Assembly (NCBI GenBank): GCA_903961095.1
Contig: CAJCDH010000028.1
Span: forward strand, 1 to 33,929
Direction of reading: 5' to 3'
Source: an uncultured Burkholderiales bacterium
GTDB lineage: Bacteria; Pseudomonadota; Gammaproteobacteria; Burkholderiales; Burkholderiaceae_C
Length of the DNA stretch: 33,929 bases
Part shown: positions 9,252-19,621 of the stretch, one piece after another
Layout of the letters: every line of letters starts with the position of its first letter
How positions within the stretch are numbered: the first letter of the stretch is position 1
The notes under the pieces: generated by a model
What the model was told of the DNA's origin: nothing
What the model saw: the letters and a program-made list of their open reading frames with translations, nothing else
The model's database searches: none
Translations under genes and position numbers: made by a program

Positions 9252-10481
9252 TCAATAACGGTTGCCTGTCAGCCAAATTGCAAAACGCATTAAACCAAAT
9301 GCAATCCAGTCCATGGCCCTCTGAAATTGCGAACGATCTAGAAGTGATTGCGGCATCACGCGCTTACTTTTAGTCGACATGGCGTGTTCAAGCCCCTCCT
9401 TTAGGCGTTTGGCAAAGAAGGCGTCAGCCACCACCACATTGGCTTCCCTGGCCAAAAGCAAGCTAAAAGGGTCTAAATTGGAAGATCCCACGGTTGCCCA
9501 AGGTCGATCTTGATGCGCATCGATGACAGCTACTTTGGCATGTAAAAAGCTTTCGCCATATTCGAATATTTCTACCCCAGCTTCCAACAATTGCCGATAG
9601 ACTGGCCGCGCCGCGTGGTATTGCATGAAGTACTCATACCGCCCCTGTAGCAACAAGCGGACACGAACACCTCGTTGAGCCGCATGCACCAAGGCTTGCC
9701 GCAATTTTCTGCCAGGTAAAAAATAAGCATTGGCAATCACAATCTCGTGCCTGGCTAATCCAATGGCTCGCCGATATGCTTTTTCAATTTGTCCTCGATG
9801 CAGCAGGTTGTCCCTTAGCAACAAACCCGCTTTGGCAACCCACGTGTCGCCATGCGTTTGCCGAATGTCATGAATCCATGGCATGTGAAGTCCCGCGGCT
9901 CGAAAGGAGCTGAATGCTTCTGGAAAATTTTGCTGGCGCACATGGCGCACAGCTTGCATGCGCCACCACAACTGCGTTGTAGCCTCTTGAACTTGTTGTA
10001 CCAAGGCCCCCGTCGCGCAAACTGCAAAGTCCAAGCGAGGCGATTTCAAGGCCCCGTGCTGCGGATCATGCAAATCATCGAGGATGTTGATGCCACCACA
10101 AAAAGCCACATGACCATCAACCACACACAGCTTGCGATGCAACCTGCGCCATCGACTGGGAATGAGCAAACCCAGCGTGCCTAAAGGCGAGTAAACGCGC
10201 CACTCCACGCCCGCTGAGTCAAATCGAGTTCGCCACTCTTCTTTGAGTCTAGGCGTTCCAACGCCATCGACCACGACCCAAACACGCACGCCTCGGCGGC
10301 CGGCCCTCTCTAGCGCAGCAGCCACATACGCGCCATCGCCATGGAAATCAAAAATGTAAGTTTCGAGTTGGATGTGCGAACGCGCAGCATCCAAGGCACG
10401 AATCAATTCAGGAAAAAACTCTGCCCCACCTTGAAGCAGCTTGATTTGATGACCATCTCGAAGAACTGGGTGGCTTTTCAT
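9252..10481 (-). CDS. clsB: Phospholipase D family protein, cardiolipin synthase B-like
   Basis: Two HKD-type motifs: LHRKLCVVDGHVAFCGGINI and LHAKVAVIDAHQDRPWATVGSSNLDPFSL. Confidence 0.88.
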   Translation of the reverse strand: MKSHPVLRDGHQIKLLQGGAEFFPELIRALDAARSHIQLETYIFDFHGDGAYVAAALERAGRRGVRVWVVVDGVGTPRLKEEWRTRFDSAGVEWRVYSPLGTLGLLIPSRWRRLHRKLCVVDGHVAFCGGINILDDLHDPQHGALKSPRLDFAVCATGALVQQVQEATTQLWWRMQAVRHVRQQNFPEAFSSFRAAGLHMPWIHDIRQTHGDTWVAKAGLLLRDNLLHRGQIEKAYRRAIGLARHEIVIANAYFLPGRKLRQALVHAAQRGVRVRLLLQGRYEYFMQYHAARPVYRQLLEAGVEIFEYGESFLHAKVAVIDAHQDRPWATVGSSNLDPFSLLLAREANVVVADAFFAKRLKEGLEHAMSTKSKRVMPQSLLDRSQFQRAMDWIAFGLMRFAIWLTGNRY

Positions 10482-11281
10482 AGGTCAAATTGCGCCACCA
10501 AAGGCAAATGATCAGACATCCGACTCCAAATTTTGCCGTGAGGCACCATCTGACTCACGGGGCTCAAGCCCTTGGCATACACATGATCAAGCTGAACAAT
10601 GGGCAATCGCGAGGGGTATGTGAGGTGTTTGGGGCCTTCACATTCCATCAGGTTCTTGGTTCGCATCATCTTGGTGACGCGCGTGCCCCAGTCATTGAAA
10701 TCACCAGCAACCAACAGGGGCGAACCTGTGGGCACTTCTCGTTCAATGTAATGATGCAACTGCTCTATTTGACGAACCCGGCTAGCAGGAATGAGGCCCA
10801 AGTGCACGACAATGACATGAACATTCAAGGGCAATGATGGCCTTGAAAAGGCGAGTGTTGCTGATGCTCTGTGTGTTGCCGCTTGCGCCTCTCCAACTTG
10901 AATTTCTACATGCAACAGACCTCGCTGCTCAAATCGATGGTCTGACATGTCCTCATGACGATGCGAAACCACAGGCCAGCGTGAAAGTAACGCATTGCCA
11001 TGTTCACCATGGCGCGTCACGGCATTGGTCTTGTAAATGGCCTCATAGCCTGGGGGGGCTAAAAACTCTGCCTGAGGCATTTCTGGCCAATGCTTGAAAT
11101 ATTTTTCTTCGCGTCGATGGACTTTTCTAACCTCTTGCAGGCACACAATGTCGGCGTCTAGTTGTTCAATGGCCAAGCCTAAATTGTGAATTTCAAGGCG
11201 CCGTGCTGGCCCTAAACCTTGAACACCCTTGTGAATGTTGTAGGTGGCCACTTTCAAAAAAGCAGAATTCTCTTTTTTCAT
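10478..11281 (-). CDS. Endonuclease/exonuclease/phosphatase family protein
   Basis: LKVATYNIHKGVQGLG, DIVCLQEVRK, PLLVAGDFNDWG, RMSDHLPLVAQF. Start moved from track 11374 to ATG 11281, which gives an ATGA overlap with nudB. Confidence 0.9.
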   Translation of the reverse strand: MKKENSAFLKVATYNIHKGVQGLGPARRLEIHNLGLAIEQLDADIVCLQEVRKVHRREEKYFKHWPEMPQAEFLAPPGYEAIYKTNAVTRHGEHGNALLSRWPVVSHRHEDMSDHRFEQRGLLHVEIQVGEAQAATHRASATLAFSRPSLPLNVHVIVVHLGLIPASRVRQIEQLHHYIEREVPTGSPLLVAGDFNDWGTRVTKMMRTKNLMECEGPKHLTYPSRLPIVQLDHVYAKGLSPVSQMVPHGKIWSRMSDHLPLVAQFDL

Positions 11282-11772
11282 CGCAGACCTTGCAAGCAAC
11301 GCGGCAACATCAATATAGCCTCGGCATTGGAAGGCGAAAAACAGGTGTCGGCTGCTGCTTGCCAGGACAGCCATTGGTATTCGGTGTGTTCATTGGGACT
11401 TAATTGAACAGGCATTTTTTGGGGCAATTTCAAGCCAAAGACACGCTCCTTGTTGTGACTGACATGGGGTGCATATCGAAAACGCCAGGCCGGATAGATT
11501 TCATAAATATTTTCCAGGGCCCAATCTGACAACTCGAACTCCGGATGTGTGGCGTCTATGCCGGTCTCTTCCATCACCTCACGGCATGCTGTTTGCTGCC
11601 ATGTCTCTGTTTCAAAATCTTTGCTGCCTGTGACAGATTGCCACGTGCCTGCATCAGCCCTGCGAATCAGCAGCACTTGCGCTTCGATTGTGTAGATCAC
11701 AACCAAAACAGATTCTGGAATTTTGTAAGGAGGTCTTTGCATATCCCGATCATTCTGCATGAAGTTAGTCAT
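11278..11772 (-). CDS. nudB: Dihydroneopterin triphosphate diphosphatase (Nudix)
   Basis: Nudix box GSKDFETETWQQTACREVMEETGI; overall NudB-like sequence including IPESVLVVIYTIEAQVLLIRRAD. Confidence 0.88.
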   Translation of the reverse strand: MTNFMQNDRDMQRPPYKIPESVLVVIYTIEAQVLLIRRADAGTWQSVTGSKDFETETWQQTACREVMEETGIDATHPEFELSDWALENIYEIYPAWRFRYAPHVSHNKERVFGLKLPQKMPVQLSPNEHTEYQWLSWQAAADTCFSPSNAEAILMLPRCLQGLR

Positions 11773-11821
11773 TGTCTAGAAGGGTTTCAGCAATTGACGC
11801 AGAAGCACCTATGATCAAGCC

Positions 11822-13027
11822 ATGAACAGCCAAGACGCCCCCAAACTCCCCGCAACCTCCCTCAAAGTTGTTGCCCCCGCCATCACTTGGCAAGAAAACG
11901 GCCATGATTGCGAGGATGCTTGGCGCAGCGAACGAGGCGCGCCGGTTCCTAAACGCGTGGTTTTAGCAGACGATACCCTGAGCGCTGACAGTGCCTATCG
12001 CTTGGCATGCGCAGGAACAGGCATGCTTTGGCGTGGTGACTTTCAAAATGCCCGGCTCTTGCTGCAAGCTCTGGCCAGACGGTGCGATGCCCCTAAAAAA
12101 GTTCGCAGAGCTTCCAAGACACACCCTGAGGCAACTCACACCCCACCAGAAATTTTTCACTTACACCGACAAGCTCAGTCCCAGCGCGCCCGCACCCTGA
12201 GCATGATCTTGATTCAAATCAATCCAGATCGCCAAATTAGTTTGCGCCGTGCCCCCGATTGGCGAGCGGCCATGAAAGAAGCTTGGGGTCCGGCTGTCAG
12301 CACCGGGTGTGTGACATCATTGCGCGAGTTGTTGGGCTTGGTGGGCGCGCATGAGTGGCATGAAAAGGGCATGGAAATTTCTGCGCTCGGCACTGCACCC
12401 CTCAACCGCATTCACCCAAGCTACGGCGTTTTTTCCCCCGTGCGCGGCGAATACATTCAGCTGGTGGCCGATGCACCCTTGCCTAGCACCGAATTGGCCT
12501 TTGACATCGGTATAGGCACTGGCGTGCTGTCTGCTGTGTTGGCCAGGCGCGGCGTCAAACATGTCGTGGGTACCGATCTCGATCCACGTGCCTTGGCTTG
12601 CGCCAAAGAAAATATTCAGCGCTTGGGCTTAAAAGAAAAAGTTGAGTTAATTCAAACCGACCTCTTCCCTGAAGGCAAAGCACCCTTGGTGGTGTGCAAT
12701 CCACCGTGGTTGCCTGCGCGCGCAAGTGCGCCCATTGAGAGGGCCATCTATGACGAAAACAGTGCCATGCTGAAGGGGTTTTTAGCAGGCTTGTCGGCAC
12801 ACCTTACCGCCAAAGGCGAAGGCTGGTTGATCTTGTCAGACTTGGCTGAGCATTTGGGTTTGCGTACCCGCGCAGAACTAGAAGGGTGGATTGAAGCTGG
12901 TGGCTTGAAAGTGCTCGACAAAATAGATACCAAGGCCGAGCACAAGAAGGTTCAAGATGAAAGCGATCCACTGCATGCAGCCCGCGCTGCGGAGATGACT
13001 TCCTTGTGGCGCTTGGCCCTGATCTAA
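11822..13027 (+). CDS. Class I SAM-dependent methyltransferase (PrmB/PrmC-like small-domain methyltransferase)
   Basis: FDIGIGTGVLSAVLARRG, VVGTDLDPRALACAKENIQRLGL, VVCNPPWLPA (NPPW motif). Confidence 0.85.
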   Translation: MNSQDAPKLPATSLKVVAPAITWQENGHDCEDAWRSERGAPVPKRVVLADDTLSADSAYRLACAGTGMLWRGDFQNARLLLQALARRCDAPKKVRRASKTHPEATHTPPEIFHLHRQAQSQRARTLSMILIQINPDRQISLRRAPDWRAAMKEAWGPAVSTGCVTSLRELLGLVGAHEWHEKGMEISALGTAPLNRIHPSYGVFSPVRGEYIQLVADAPLPSTELAFDIGIGTGVLSAVLARRGVKHVVGTDLDPRALACAKENIQRLGLKEKVELIQTDLFPEGKAPLVVCNPPWLPARASAPIERAIYDENSAMLKGFLAGLSAHLTAKGEGWLILSDLAEHLGLRTRAELEGWIEAGGLKVLDKIDTKAEHKKVQDESDPLHAARAAEMTSLWRLALI

Positions 13028-13048
13028 ACCGCTGAAGTGGTTCGCAAA

Positions 13049-13065
13049 GACGGCTTAACGCCGTC
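13049..13065. other. Small hairpin GACGGC-TTAAC-GCCGTC
   Basis: 6-bp perfect stem, 5-nt loop, just upstream of the larger terminator hairpin. Confidence 0.5.
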
Positions 13066-13071
13066 CAGTAG

Positions 13072-13098
13072 AAAGGCCGCTGATTGAGCGGCCTTTTT
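13072..13098 (+). terminator. Rho-independent terminator between the convergent methyltransferase and aspS genes
   Basis: Perfect 10-bp stem AAAGGCCGCT/AGCGGCCTTT, loop GATTG, T run on the + strand. Confidence 0.88.
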
Positions 13099-13101
13099 AC
13101 T

Positions 13102-14901
13102 TTAAGCCTTGACGGCTTCGGGATTGCGCACTCGAATGTGCAACTCACGCAGTTGCTTCTCGTCCACTGGACTTGGCGCTTGTGTGAGCAAACATTGTGC
13201 ACGTTGAGTTTTGGGAAAGGCAATCACGTCGCGAATAGACTCTGCACCGGTCATCAAGGTGATGATGCGATCTAAGCCAAAGGCTAAACCACCGTGGGGT
13301 GGCGCGCCGTATTGGAGGGCATCAAGCAAGAAGCCAAATTTGAGCTGAGCTTCATCAGGGGTGATCTTGAGAGCATCAAACACTTTTTGCTGTACATCTG
13401 CGCGGTGAATACGCACAGAACCACCACCGATTTCCCAACCATTCAAGACCATGTCATAGCCTTTGGCAATGCACTTCTCGGGGGCTGTCACCATCCAGTC
13501 TTCGTGGCCATCTTTGGGCGCTGTGAAGGGATGGTGTACGGCTGTGTAACGTTGTGACTCTTCGTCGTATTCGAACATGGGGAAGTCAACCACCCACATG
13601 GGTGCCCAGCGGTTTTCGAACAAACCAGATTTTTTGGCAAATTCGGTGTGGCCAATTTTGAGGCGCAAAGCACCGATGGCGTCATTGACCACTTTGGCTT
13701 TGTCGGCACCGAAGAACAGGATGTCGCCATCTTGAGCATTGGTGCGTTTGAGGATTTCGGCAATTGCTGCATCGTGCAAGTTTTTCACGATGGGGCTTTG
13801 CAGACCGTCACGGCCTTTGGCAACTTCGTTGACCTTGATCCAGGCCAAACCTTTAGCGCCGTAGATTTTGACGAACTCGGTGTAGCCATCGATCTCACCG
13901 CGGCTAATTTCGGAGCCATCAGGTACGCGCAATGCCACCACACGGCCACCGGGGGTGGTTGCTGGTGTGCTAAACACTTTGAAGTCGACGTCGCCCATGA
14001 TGTCGGTGAGTTCGGTGAACTCCAACTTCACGCGCAAGTCTGGCTTGTCAGAACCAAAGCGGTGCATGGCTTCTGAGTAAGCCATCACTGGGAAGGCGCC
14101 CAGGTCAATGTTCAAGACTTTCTTGAACACGCTGCTGATCATGCCTTGGAACATGTCGCGAATTTCTTGCTCGCCCAAAAAGGACGTTTCAATATCAATC
14201 TGCGTAAATTCAGGTTGGCGATCGGCACGCAGGTCTTCGTCGCGGAAACACTTGGTGATTTGGTAGTAACGGTCGTAGCCAGCCACCATAAGCAACTGCT
14301 TGAACAACTGCGGCGACTGTGGCAATGCAAAGAAATGACCATCGTGAACGCGACTGGGCACCAAGTAATCGCGTGCGCCTTCGGGCGTGCTCTTGGTGAG
14401 CATGGGGGTTTCAATATCGATGAAGCCGTTTTCGTCCAAGAACTTGCGAACTTCCATGGCCACTTTGTAGCGCAGCATGAGGTTGTTTTGCATGTAGGGA
14501 CGACGCAGATCAAGCACGCGGTGCGTGAGGCGTGTGGTTTCAGACAGGTTGTCGTCGTCGAGCAAGAAAGGGGGCGTGACCGAAGGATTCAGCACTGTCA
14601 ATTCATGACACAAGATTTCAATTTTGCCGCTTTTCAGGTTGTCGTTGGTGGTGCCATCAGGACGTGCTCGCACCAAGCCTTTGATCTGAATGCAGAACTC
14701 GTTGCGCAAGCCTTCGGCCGTTTTGAACATGTCGGCGCGGTCTGGATCACAAACCACTTGCACATAGCCTTCGCGATCGCGCACGTCGACAAAGATCACG
14801 CCACCATGGTCACGGCGGCGATTGACCCAACCGCACAAGGTGACGGTTTGGCCCATCAGGGCCTCGGTAACTAGACCGCAGTAGTGTGAACGCATAGACA
14901 T
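13102..14901 (-). CDS. aspS: Aspartyl-tRNA synthetase, bacterial type
   Basis: [118 protein letters not shown]. Start taken at the internal ATG. Confidence 0.97.
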   Translation of the reverse strand: MSMRSHYCGLVTEALMGQTVTLCGWVNRRRDHGGVIFVDVRDREGYVQVVCDPDRADMFKTAEGLRNEFCIQIKGLVRARPDGTTNDNLKSGKIEILCHELTVLNPSVTPPFLLDDDNLSETTRLTHRVLDLRRPYMQNNLMLRYKVAMEVRKFLDENGFIDIETPMLTKSTPEGARDYLVPSRVHDGHFFALPQSPQLFKQLLMVAGYDRYYQITKCFRDEDLRADRQPEFTQIDIETSFLGEQEIRDMFQGMISSVFKKVLNIDLGAFPVMAYSEAMHRFGSDKPDLRVKLEFTELTDIMGDVDFKVFSTPATTPGGRVVALRVPDGSEISRGEIDGYTEFVKIYGAKGLAWIKVNEVAKGRDGLQSPIVKNLHDAAIAEILKRTNAQDGDILFFGADKAKVVNDAIGALRLKIGHTEFAKKSGLFENRWAPMWVVDFPMFEYDEESQRYTAVHHPFTAPKDGHEDWMVTAPEKCIAKGYDMVLNGWEIGGGSVRIHRADVQQKVFDALKITPDEAQLKFGFLLDALQYGAPPHGGLAFGLDRIITLMTGAESIRDVIAFPKTQRAQCLLTQAPSPVDEKQLRELHIRVRNPEAVKA

Positions 14902-14947
14902 GGGAGAAGTTCTTTCAAATGGAAATAGGTCTTGGCTTGAGGCCAAT

Positions 14948-15613
14948 TCAAACTGATTCAGAAGCTTGTTGCTTGACTGGCAAAGCGTCGGGGCCGCCGG
15001 GCACCACAACGCCCATCGAGATGATGTACTTGAGGGCATCGTCCACACTCATGTCCAACTCCACCACATTGGCTTTGGGCATCATGAGGAAAAAACCCGA
15101 AGTGGGGTTTGGCGTGGTGGGTACATAGACGCTGACACAGTCTTCGGGCAAATGCTGAGCCACTTGACCACCAGGAGCACCTGTTAAAAATGCAATGGTC
15201 CAAGAACCCTGATGAGGGTATTGCACCAACAGCGCTTTTGAAAATGCATTGCCACTGCCAGAAAACAAGGTGTCAGCCACTTGTTTCACACTGGAGTAGA
15301 TGCTGTTAACAACAGGAATGCGAGTGATGACTTTTGACCACTGACGCAGCCACCATTGACCAAAAATATTGGTCACAAAGACACCCGTAAAGTAGATGAC
15401 AACTGCAACCAAAATCACGCCTAGACCAGGCATGTGGCGCAATGATTCAGCCACGCTGTGCATGCCGGGAATGACGGCATCAAGGGCGCCAAGAACGGCC
15501 AAGAAAATACCGTCCATGGTGCCGACCAACCAGGTTAGCAACCACACCGTAACGCCCATCGGCAGCCAGACGAGCATGCCAGTCAATAAATAATGGCGAA
15601 TTTTCAAGTTCAT
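14948..15613 (-). CDS. DUF502 family membrane protein
   Basis: [85 protein letters not shown]. Confidence 0.93.
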   Translation of the reverse strand: MNLKIRHYLLTGMLVWLPMGVTVWLLTWLVGTMDGIFLAVLGALDAVIPGMHSVAESLRHMPGLGVILVAVVIYFTGVFVTNIFGQWWLRQWSKVITRIPVVNSIYSSVKQVADTLFSGSGNAFSKALLVQYPHQGSWTIAFLTGAPGGQVAQHLPEDCVSVYVPTTPNPTSGFFLMMPKANVVELDMSVDDALKYIISMGVVVPGGPDALPVKQQASESV

Positions 15614-15623
15614 TTAAAAAGCC

Positions 15624-15947
15624 TCAATGACAAGCACATGAAGCAGCGCAAGCGGAAGGGGCAGCTGAGGCACTGGGTTCGGCTGCTGGGCTTGCGCCAC
15701 CAGCGTCGGTGGCAGCAGGTGCACCTGCTGCAGCGGCACCTGCCACTGCAGGCGTAGCGGCAGCGCCACCTTTGAAATCAGTGGCATACCAACCGGAACC
15801 TTTAAGCTGAAAACCAGCGGCTGTGAGTTGTTTGTTGAAAGTGGGCGCACCACAGGAAGGACATTGAGTCAGCAGGTCGTCTGACATCTTTTGCAAAACA
15901 TCCTTGGCATGGCCACAGGAATCACACTTGTAGGCGTAGATGGGCAT
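15624..15947 (-). CDS. FmdB-family zinc ribbon protein with Ala-rich C-terminal tail
   Basis: MPIYAYKCDSCGHAKDVLQKMSDDLLTQCPSCGAPTFNKQLTAAGFQLKGSGWYATDF. Confidence 0.93.
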   Translation of the reverse strand: MPIYAYKCDSCGHAKDVLQKMSDDLLTQCPSCGAPTFNKQLTAAGFQLKGSGWYATDFKGGAAATPAVAGAAAAGAPAATDAGGASPAAEPSASAAPSACAASCACH

Positions 15948-15983
15948 GTAGAAGGTTCTCGCGTTGAATCACAAAACCCTCAA

Positions 15984-17432
15984 TTATAGGCGGCTACCTT
16001 GCAAGACATGGTGCGAACCGTGCTTGTTTCCAATGGCTTGAGGACCCAAAGAGCCAAGCAACATGCCTGCCAAACTGGCCAAAACACCCGCCAACTGGGC
16101 TGGAAACTCTTCGCCAGCAGGGGACATTAGGAAAAGCAACCACGTCAAAAGGCCCAAGACTATGGAGAAAATAGCGCCTTGGGTGGTGGCTTTTTGCCAA
16201 TACAGACCAAAAAGCAAGGGAATGAACGCACCCACCAAAGTCACCTGGTAGGCGCCAGACACCATCTCGTAAATGGAGCTGCCTTGCATGGAGATGGCGT
16301 AAACCAACACCAAGCCACTGAAAACCAAGACCGTGATCCGCATGGCCAACAAGGCTTGCTTGTCACTTTGGTGTGGGCGGAACTGTCGCCAAATGTTTTC
16401 TGTGAATGTGACGCTGGGAGCGAGCAATGTGGCAGAAGCGCAAGATTTGATGGCAGACAGCAAAGCGCCAAAAAAGAGCACTTGCATGATGAAAGGCATG
16501 TGCTCCATGACCAGCGTTGGCAAGACTTTCTGTGGATCGTCTTCGATCAATTGAGCCGCCTTCTCGGGCATGATGATCAGGGCACTGACCACCAAAAACA
16601 TGGGCACAAATGCGAACAAGATATAGCAAATACCGCCAATGATGGGGCCTTTGGTGGCGGCGCTCATGCTGTTGGCTGACATCACTCGCTGAAACACATC
16701 TTGCTGAGGGATAGAGCCAAACATAATGGTGATGGCGGCCGCTACAAAAAACAAAATTTCTTTCAGGTTGGGTTCTGGAAAAAATTTGAACATGTCTTGA
16801 CTGACTGCCAAGGCGATCACCTTGTCGGCACCGCCAGCCTGTTCACCCGCAAAGACAGCCAATGTGGCAAGGCCCACCACCAAAATAATCATTTGAATGA
16901 AGTCGGTAATGGCAACCGACCACATGCCACCAAACAAGGTGTAGGCCAAGATCGACACGACGCCGATGACCATCCCCACAGGCATGCTGATCACGCCGCC
17001 AGACAACAAATTGAACACCAAACCAAGCGCCGTCACTTGAGCGGAAACCCAACCCAAATAGCTGATCATGATGATGATGGAACACATGATTTCGACTGAA
17101 CGTCCGTAGCGCTCTCGGTAGTAATCGCTGATGGTCAGCAAGTTCATGCGGTACAACTTGGCAGCAAAAAACAAGCCCACCAAAATTAAACAACTGCCTG
17201 CACCGAAGGGGTCTTCCACCACCCCGCCCAAGCCACTGTTGACAAACTTGGCAGGAATACCCAGAACTGTTTCCGAGCCAAACCAAGTGGCAAAGGTGGT
17301 GGTCACAATCATTGCCAAAGGCAAATGCCTACCTGCAATGGCAAAATCAGCCGAAGTTTTTACACGTTTGGCCGCCACCAAACCAATGGCAATGGTGACG
17401 AGTAAATAAGCGATGACCAATGTCAGTAACAC
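15984..17432 (-). CDS. Sodium:solute symporter family protein
   Basis: Multi-TM protein; DFAIAGRHLPLAMIVTTTFATWFGSETVLG and SDYYRERYGRSVEIM are SSS-family-like. Confidence 0.9.
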   Translation of the reverse strand: MLLTLVIAYLLVTIAIGLVAAKRVKTSADFAIAGRHLPLAMIVTTTFATWFGSETVLGIPAKFVNSGLGGVVEDPFGAGSCLILVGLFFAAKLYRMNLLTISDYYRERYGRSVEIMCSIIIMISYLGWVSAQVTALGLVFNLLSGGVISMPVGMVIGVVSILAYTLFGGMWSVAITDFIQMIILVVGLATLAVFAGEQAGGADKVIALAVSQDMFKFFPEPNLKEILFFVAAAITIMFGSIPQQDVFQRVMSANSMSAATKGPIIGGICYILFAFVPMFLVVSALIIMPEKAAQLIEDDPQKVLPTLVMEHMPFIMQVLFFGALLSAIKSCASATLLAPSVTFTENIWRQFRPHQSDKQALLAMRITVLVFSGLVLVYAISMQGSSIYEMVSGAYQVTLVGAFIPLLFGLYWQKATTQGAIFSIVLGLLTWLLFLMSPAGEEFPAQLAGVLASLAGMLLGSLGPQAIGNKHGSHHVLQGSRL

Positions 17433-17443
17433 GAGAACTCTCC

Positions 17444-19015
17444 TTAGATTTGATGGAATCTTTCGAATGCATTCAGCACGATAAGGGTTGATACAAAACC
17501 AATCACCACATAAACCACCGCTTGCAAAAGGCGATTGGTACGCTGTTGTTCTGCCAGCAATGCAGCCAACTGGTTTCTGTCATGTGCACTGGCTGTGGTT
17601 TGCTTCAAGTAATCATGCATCAGGCGCGGCAACTGAGGAAGTATTTTGGCGTATTGAGGCGCTTGCTCTCGTAGTTGCTGGAAGAATCTTTTGGGGCCAA
17701 CTTGATCAATCATCCACTGTTCAAGGAACGGCTTGGCCGTGTTCCACAAATCTAACTCAGGGTCTAGTTGACGTCCCAAGCCTTCAATGTTGAGCAATGT
17801 TTTTTGCAGTAACACCAACTGAGGCTGAATTTCGACATTGAATCGGCGTGAAGTTTGAAACAGTCGCATCAGCACCATGCCTAAAGAAATTTCCTTCAGG
17901 GGCCTGTCAAAATAAGGCTCGCAAACAGTGCGAATGGCCGACTCCAATTCGTCTACTCGGGTGTTGGCTGGCACCCAACCCGATTCAATGTGCAACTCGG
18001 CCACGCGCTTGTAATCTCGCCTGAAAAAAGCGCTGAAGTTTTGCGCCAAATACTCTTTGTCGTATTCTGTGAGGGTTCCCACGATGCCAAAATCAAGAGA
18101 GATATACCGACCCAAAGTTTCGGGCTCAATGCTGACCTGAATATTGCCAGGGTGCATATCGGCATGAAAAAATCCGTCGCGAAATACCTGGGTGAAAAAT
18201 AAGGTGACGCCATCTTTGGCCAGCTGCGGGATATCTACCCCAGCAGTACGAAGGGCATCTATTTGGCTGATGGGCAAGCCCTTCATGCGCTCCATCACAA
18301 TGACTTCGGGATGGCAGAAATCCCAATACATTTCTGGAATCAAAACCAAATTTAAACTTTGCATATTGCGCCGCAGTTGCGCCGCATTGGCAGCTTCGCG
18401 AACCAGATCCAATTCGTCGTGCAAATGCTTGTCAAATTCGGCGACCACTTCGCGTGGTTTCAGGCGCTTGCCATCGGCGCTGAGTTTTTCCAACCAGCCA
18501 GCCATCATGCGCATCAAATTCAGGTCTTTTTCGATGGCAGGCAGCATGTTGGGTCGAAGCACCTTGACCGCTACCTCTTGAACCACGCCTTCTTTGTTTT
18601 TCAGCAACGCAAAGTGAACCTGCGCAATTGAGGCACTGGCTACAGGCACATGATCAAAGGATTCGAAAATTTCTTCAACAGATCGGCCAAACGCGCGCTC
18701 TATGTTGGCCACAGCAATGTCTGAGCTAAATGGGGGTACTCGGTCTTGGAGTTTGGCCAATTCAACCGCAATGTCGTCTGGCAACAAGTCGCGCCGCGTC
18801 GACATCACTTGGCCAAATTTCACAAAGATGGGGCCCAATTGCTCCAAAGCCAAACGCAAACGCTCGCCACGCGAGGCCTTGTATGTGCGTCCCAATGTGA
18901 GAATTTGAGAGAGTAGTTTCAGCAATGGTTGGCTGAAATTGGAAAGAATCAATTCATGCAGGCCAAAACGCCAGACAGTCCAGACAATGAAGATGCCCCG
19001 AAAAAATCGGTTCAT
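17444..19015 (-). CDS. ubiB: Ubiquinone biosynthesis regulatory protein kinase UbiB
   Basis: [37 protein letters not shown] (KxGQ), [48 protein letters not shown]. Confidence 0.96.
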   Translation of the reverse strand: MNRFFRGIFIVWTVWRFGLHELILSNFSQPLLKLLSQILTLGRTYKASRGERLRLALEQLGPIFVKFGQVMSTRRDLLPDDIAVELAKLQDRVPPFSSDIAVANIERAFGRSVEEIFESFDHVPVASASIAQVHFALLKNKEGVVQEVAVKVLRPNMLPAIEKDLNLMRMMAGWLEKLSADGKRLKPREVVAEFDKHLHDELDLVREAANAAQLRRNMQSLNLVLIPEMYWDFCHPEVIVMERMKGLPISQIDALRTAGVDIPQLAKDGVTLFFTQVFRDGFFHADMHPGNIQVSIEPETLGRYISLDFGIVGTLTEYDKEYLAQNFSAFFRRDYKRVAELHIESGWVPANTRVDELESAIRTVCEPYFDRPLKEISLGMVLMRLFQTSRRFNVEIQPQLVLLQKTLLNIEGLGRQLDPELDLWNTAKPFLEQWMIDQVGPKRFFQQLREQAPQYAKILPQLPRLMHDYLKQTTASAHDRNQLAALLAEQQRTNRLLQAVVYVVIGFVSTLIVLNAFERFHQI

Positions 19016-19569
19016 ACGGCAGCCTTGTCATTTGCATTGCCTGAGCTTGTTTTTCGAACGAAGCTTTGCATGGCTTTCACAGCCTGTTTGCCAAAATTCA
19101 CCACAGTGTTGGCTGCGGCATCGCCAACCCAAGCAGCCAAATCTTCTTCAATGTCCCAGCGCACATGGTCAATGAGCCAATTGACTTCTGCAGCCAATTG
19201 AACATCACCCTCAATGTGCACGCCAGGTTTTTGACCTTTGATTAAAGCCGTCGCCATGTCCAAGGGTGAGTTGTCAGTGAGGGTCAATTTGAGATCGAAT
19301 TGATTTTTAGAAATACGCTCTAGCAAGCCAGCGGCCGAGGGCGATAACTGAACTTGTTTGTCTTGCCATTGCAATTGAATGCATCGACCCTTTTGGCGAG
19401 CAAGCCTAGCTTGTGCCTCGGGCTCTCTGCTAATCACGTGATTTAAAAATAAAACCACGCGATTGAGCGTCTCATCAACAACCCAAGAGGGCGGTTGCGT
19501 GTGTGAGGCGAATTTCTCAAAAGCTTCGCCAACCAAAGAAAAAGGGGACTGTGTTGCCATAGCCCCCAA
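19012..19569 (-). CDS. ubiJ: SCP2-domain ubiquinone biosynthesis accessory factor, UbiJ-like
   Basis: LGGC-like organisation with [40 protein letters not shown]; 4-nt ATGA overlap with ubiB. Start could be Met4. Confidence 0.82.
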   Translation of the reverse strand: MGAMATQSPFSLVGEAFEKFASHTQPPSWVVDETLNRVVLFLNHVISREPEAQARLARQKGRCIQLQWQDKQVQLSPSAAGLLERISKNQFDLKLTLTDNSPLDMATALIKGQKPGVHIEGDVQLAAEVNWLIDHVRWDIEEDLAAWVGDAAANTVVNFGKQAVKAMQSFVRKTSSGNANDKAAV

Positions 19570-19578
19570 TTATTCCCG

Positions 19579-19602
19579 AAAGGCTGGCTTGTGCCAGCCT
19601 TT
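19579..19602. other. Intergenic hairpin between the Tim44-like gene and ubiJ
   Basis: Perfect 10-bp stem AAAGGCTGGC/GCCAGCCTTT with loop TTGT; poor T run on the transcribed minus strand. Confidence 0.7.
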
Positions 19603-19621
19603 GCTTGAGATAGCCTTGAAT

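Noticed and set aside
10478-11374. Upstream start of the EEP hydrolase giving a 97-nt overlap with nudB
   Set aside because: Internal ATG at 11281 gives a standard ATGA overlap and begins directly before the conserved LKVATYNIHKG.
14146-14874. 242-aa + strand ORF antisense to aspS
   Set aside because: Entirely within the clear aspS coding frame; no recognisable motifs; His/Val-rich composition typical of a mirror ORF.
13102-15048. Long N-terminal extension of aspS in the ORF track (start 15048)
   Set aside because: The first 49 residues overlap DUF502 coding sequence and lack AspRS similarity; [13 protein letters not shown] at 14901 is the usual N-terminus.
16179-16679. 166-aa + strand ORF antisense to the SSS symporter
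   Set aside because: Antisense shadow, His/Gln-rich low-complexity translation, no family resemblance.
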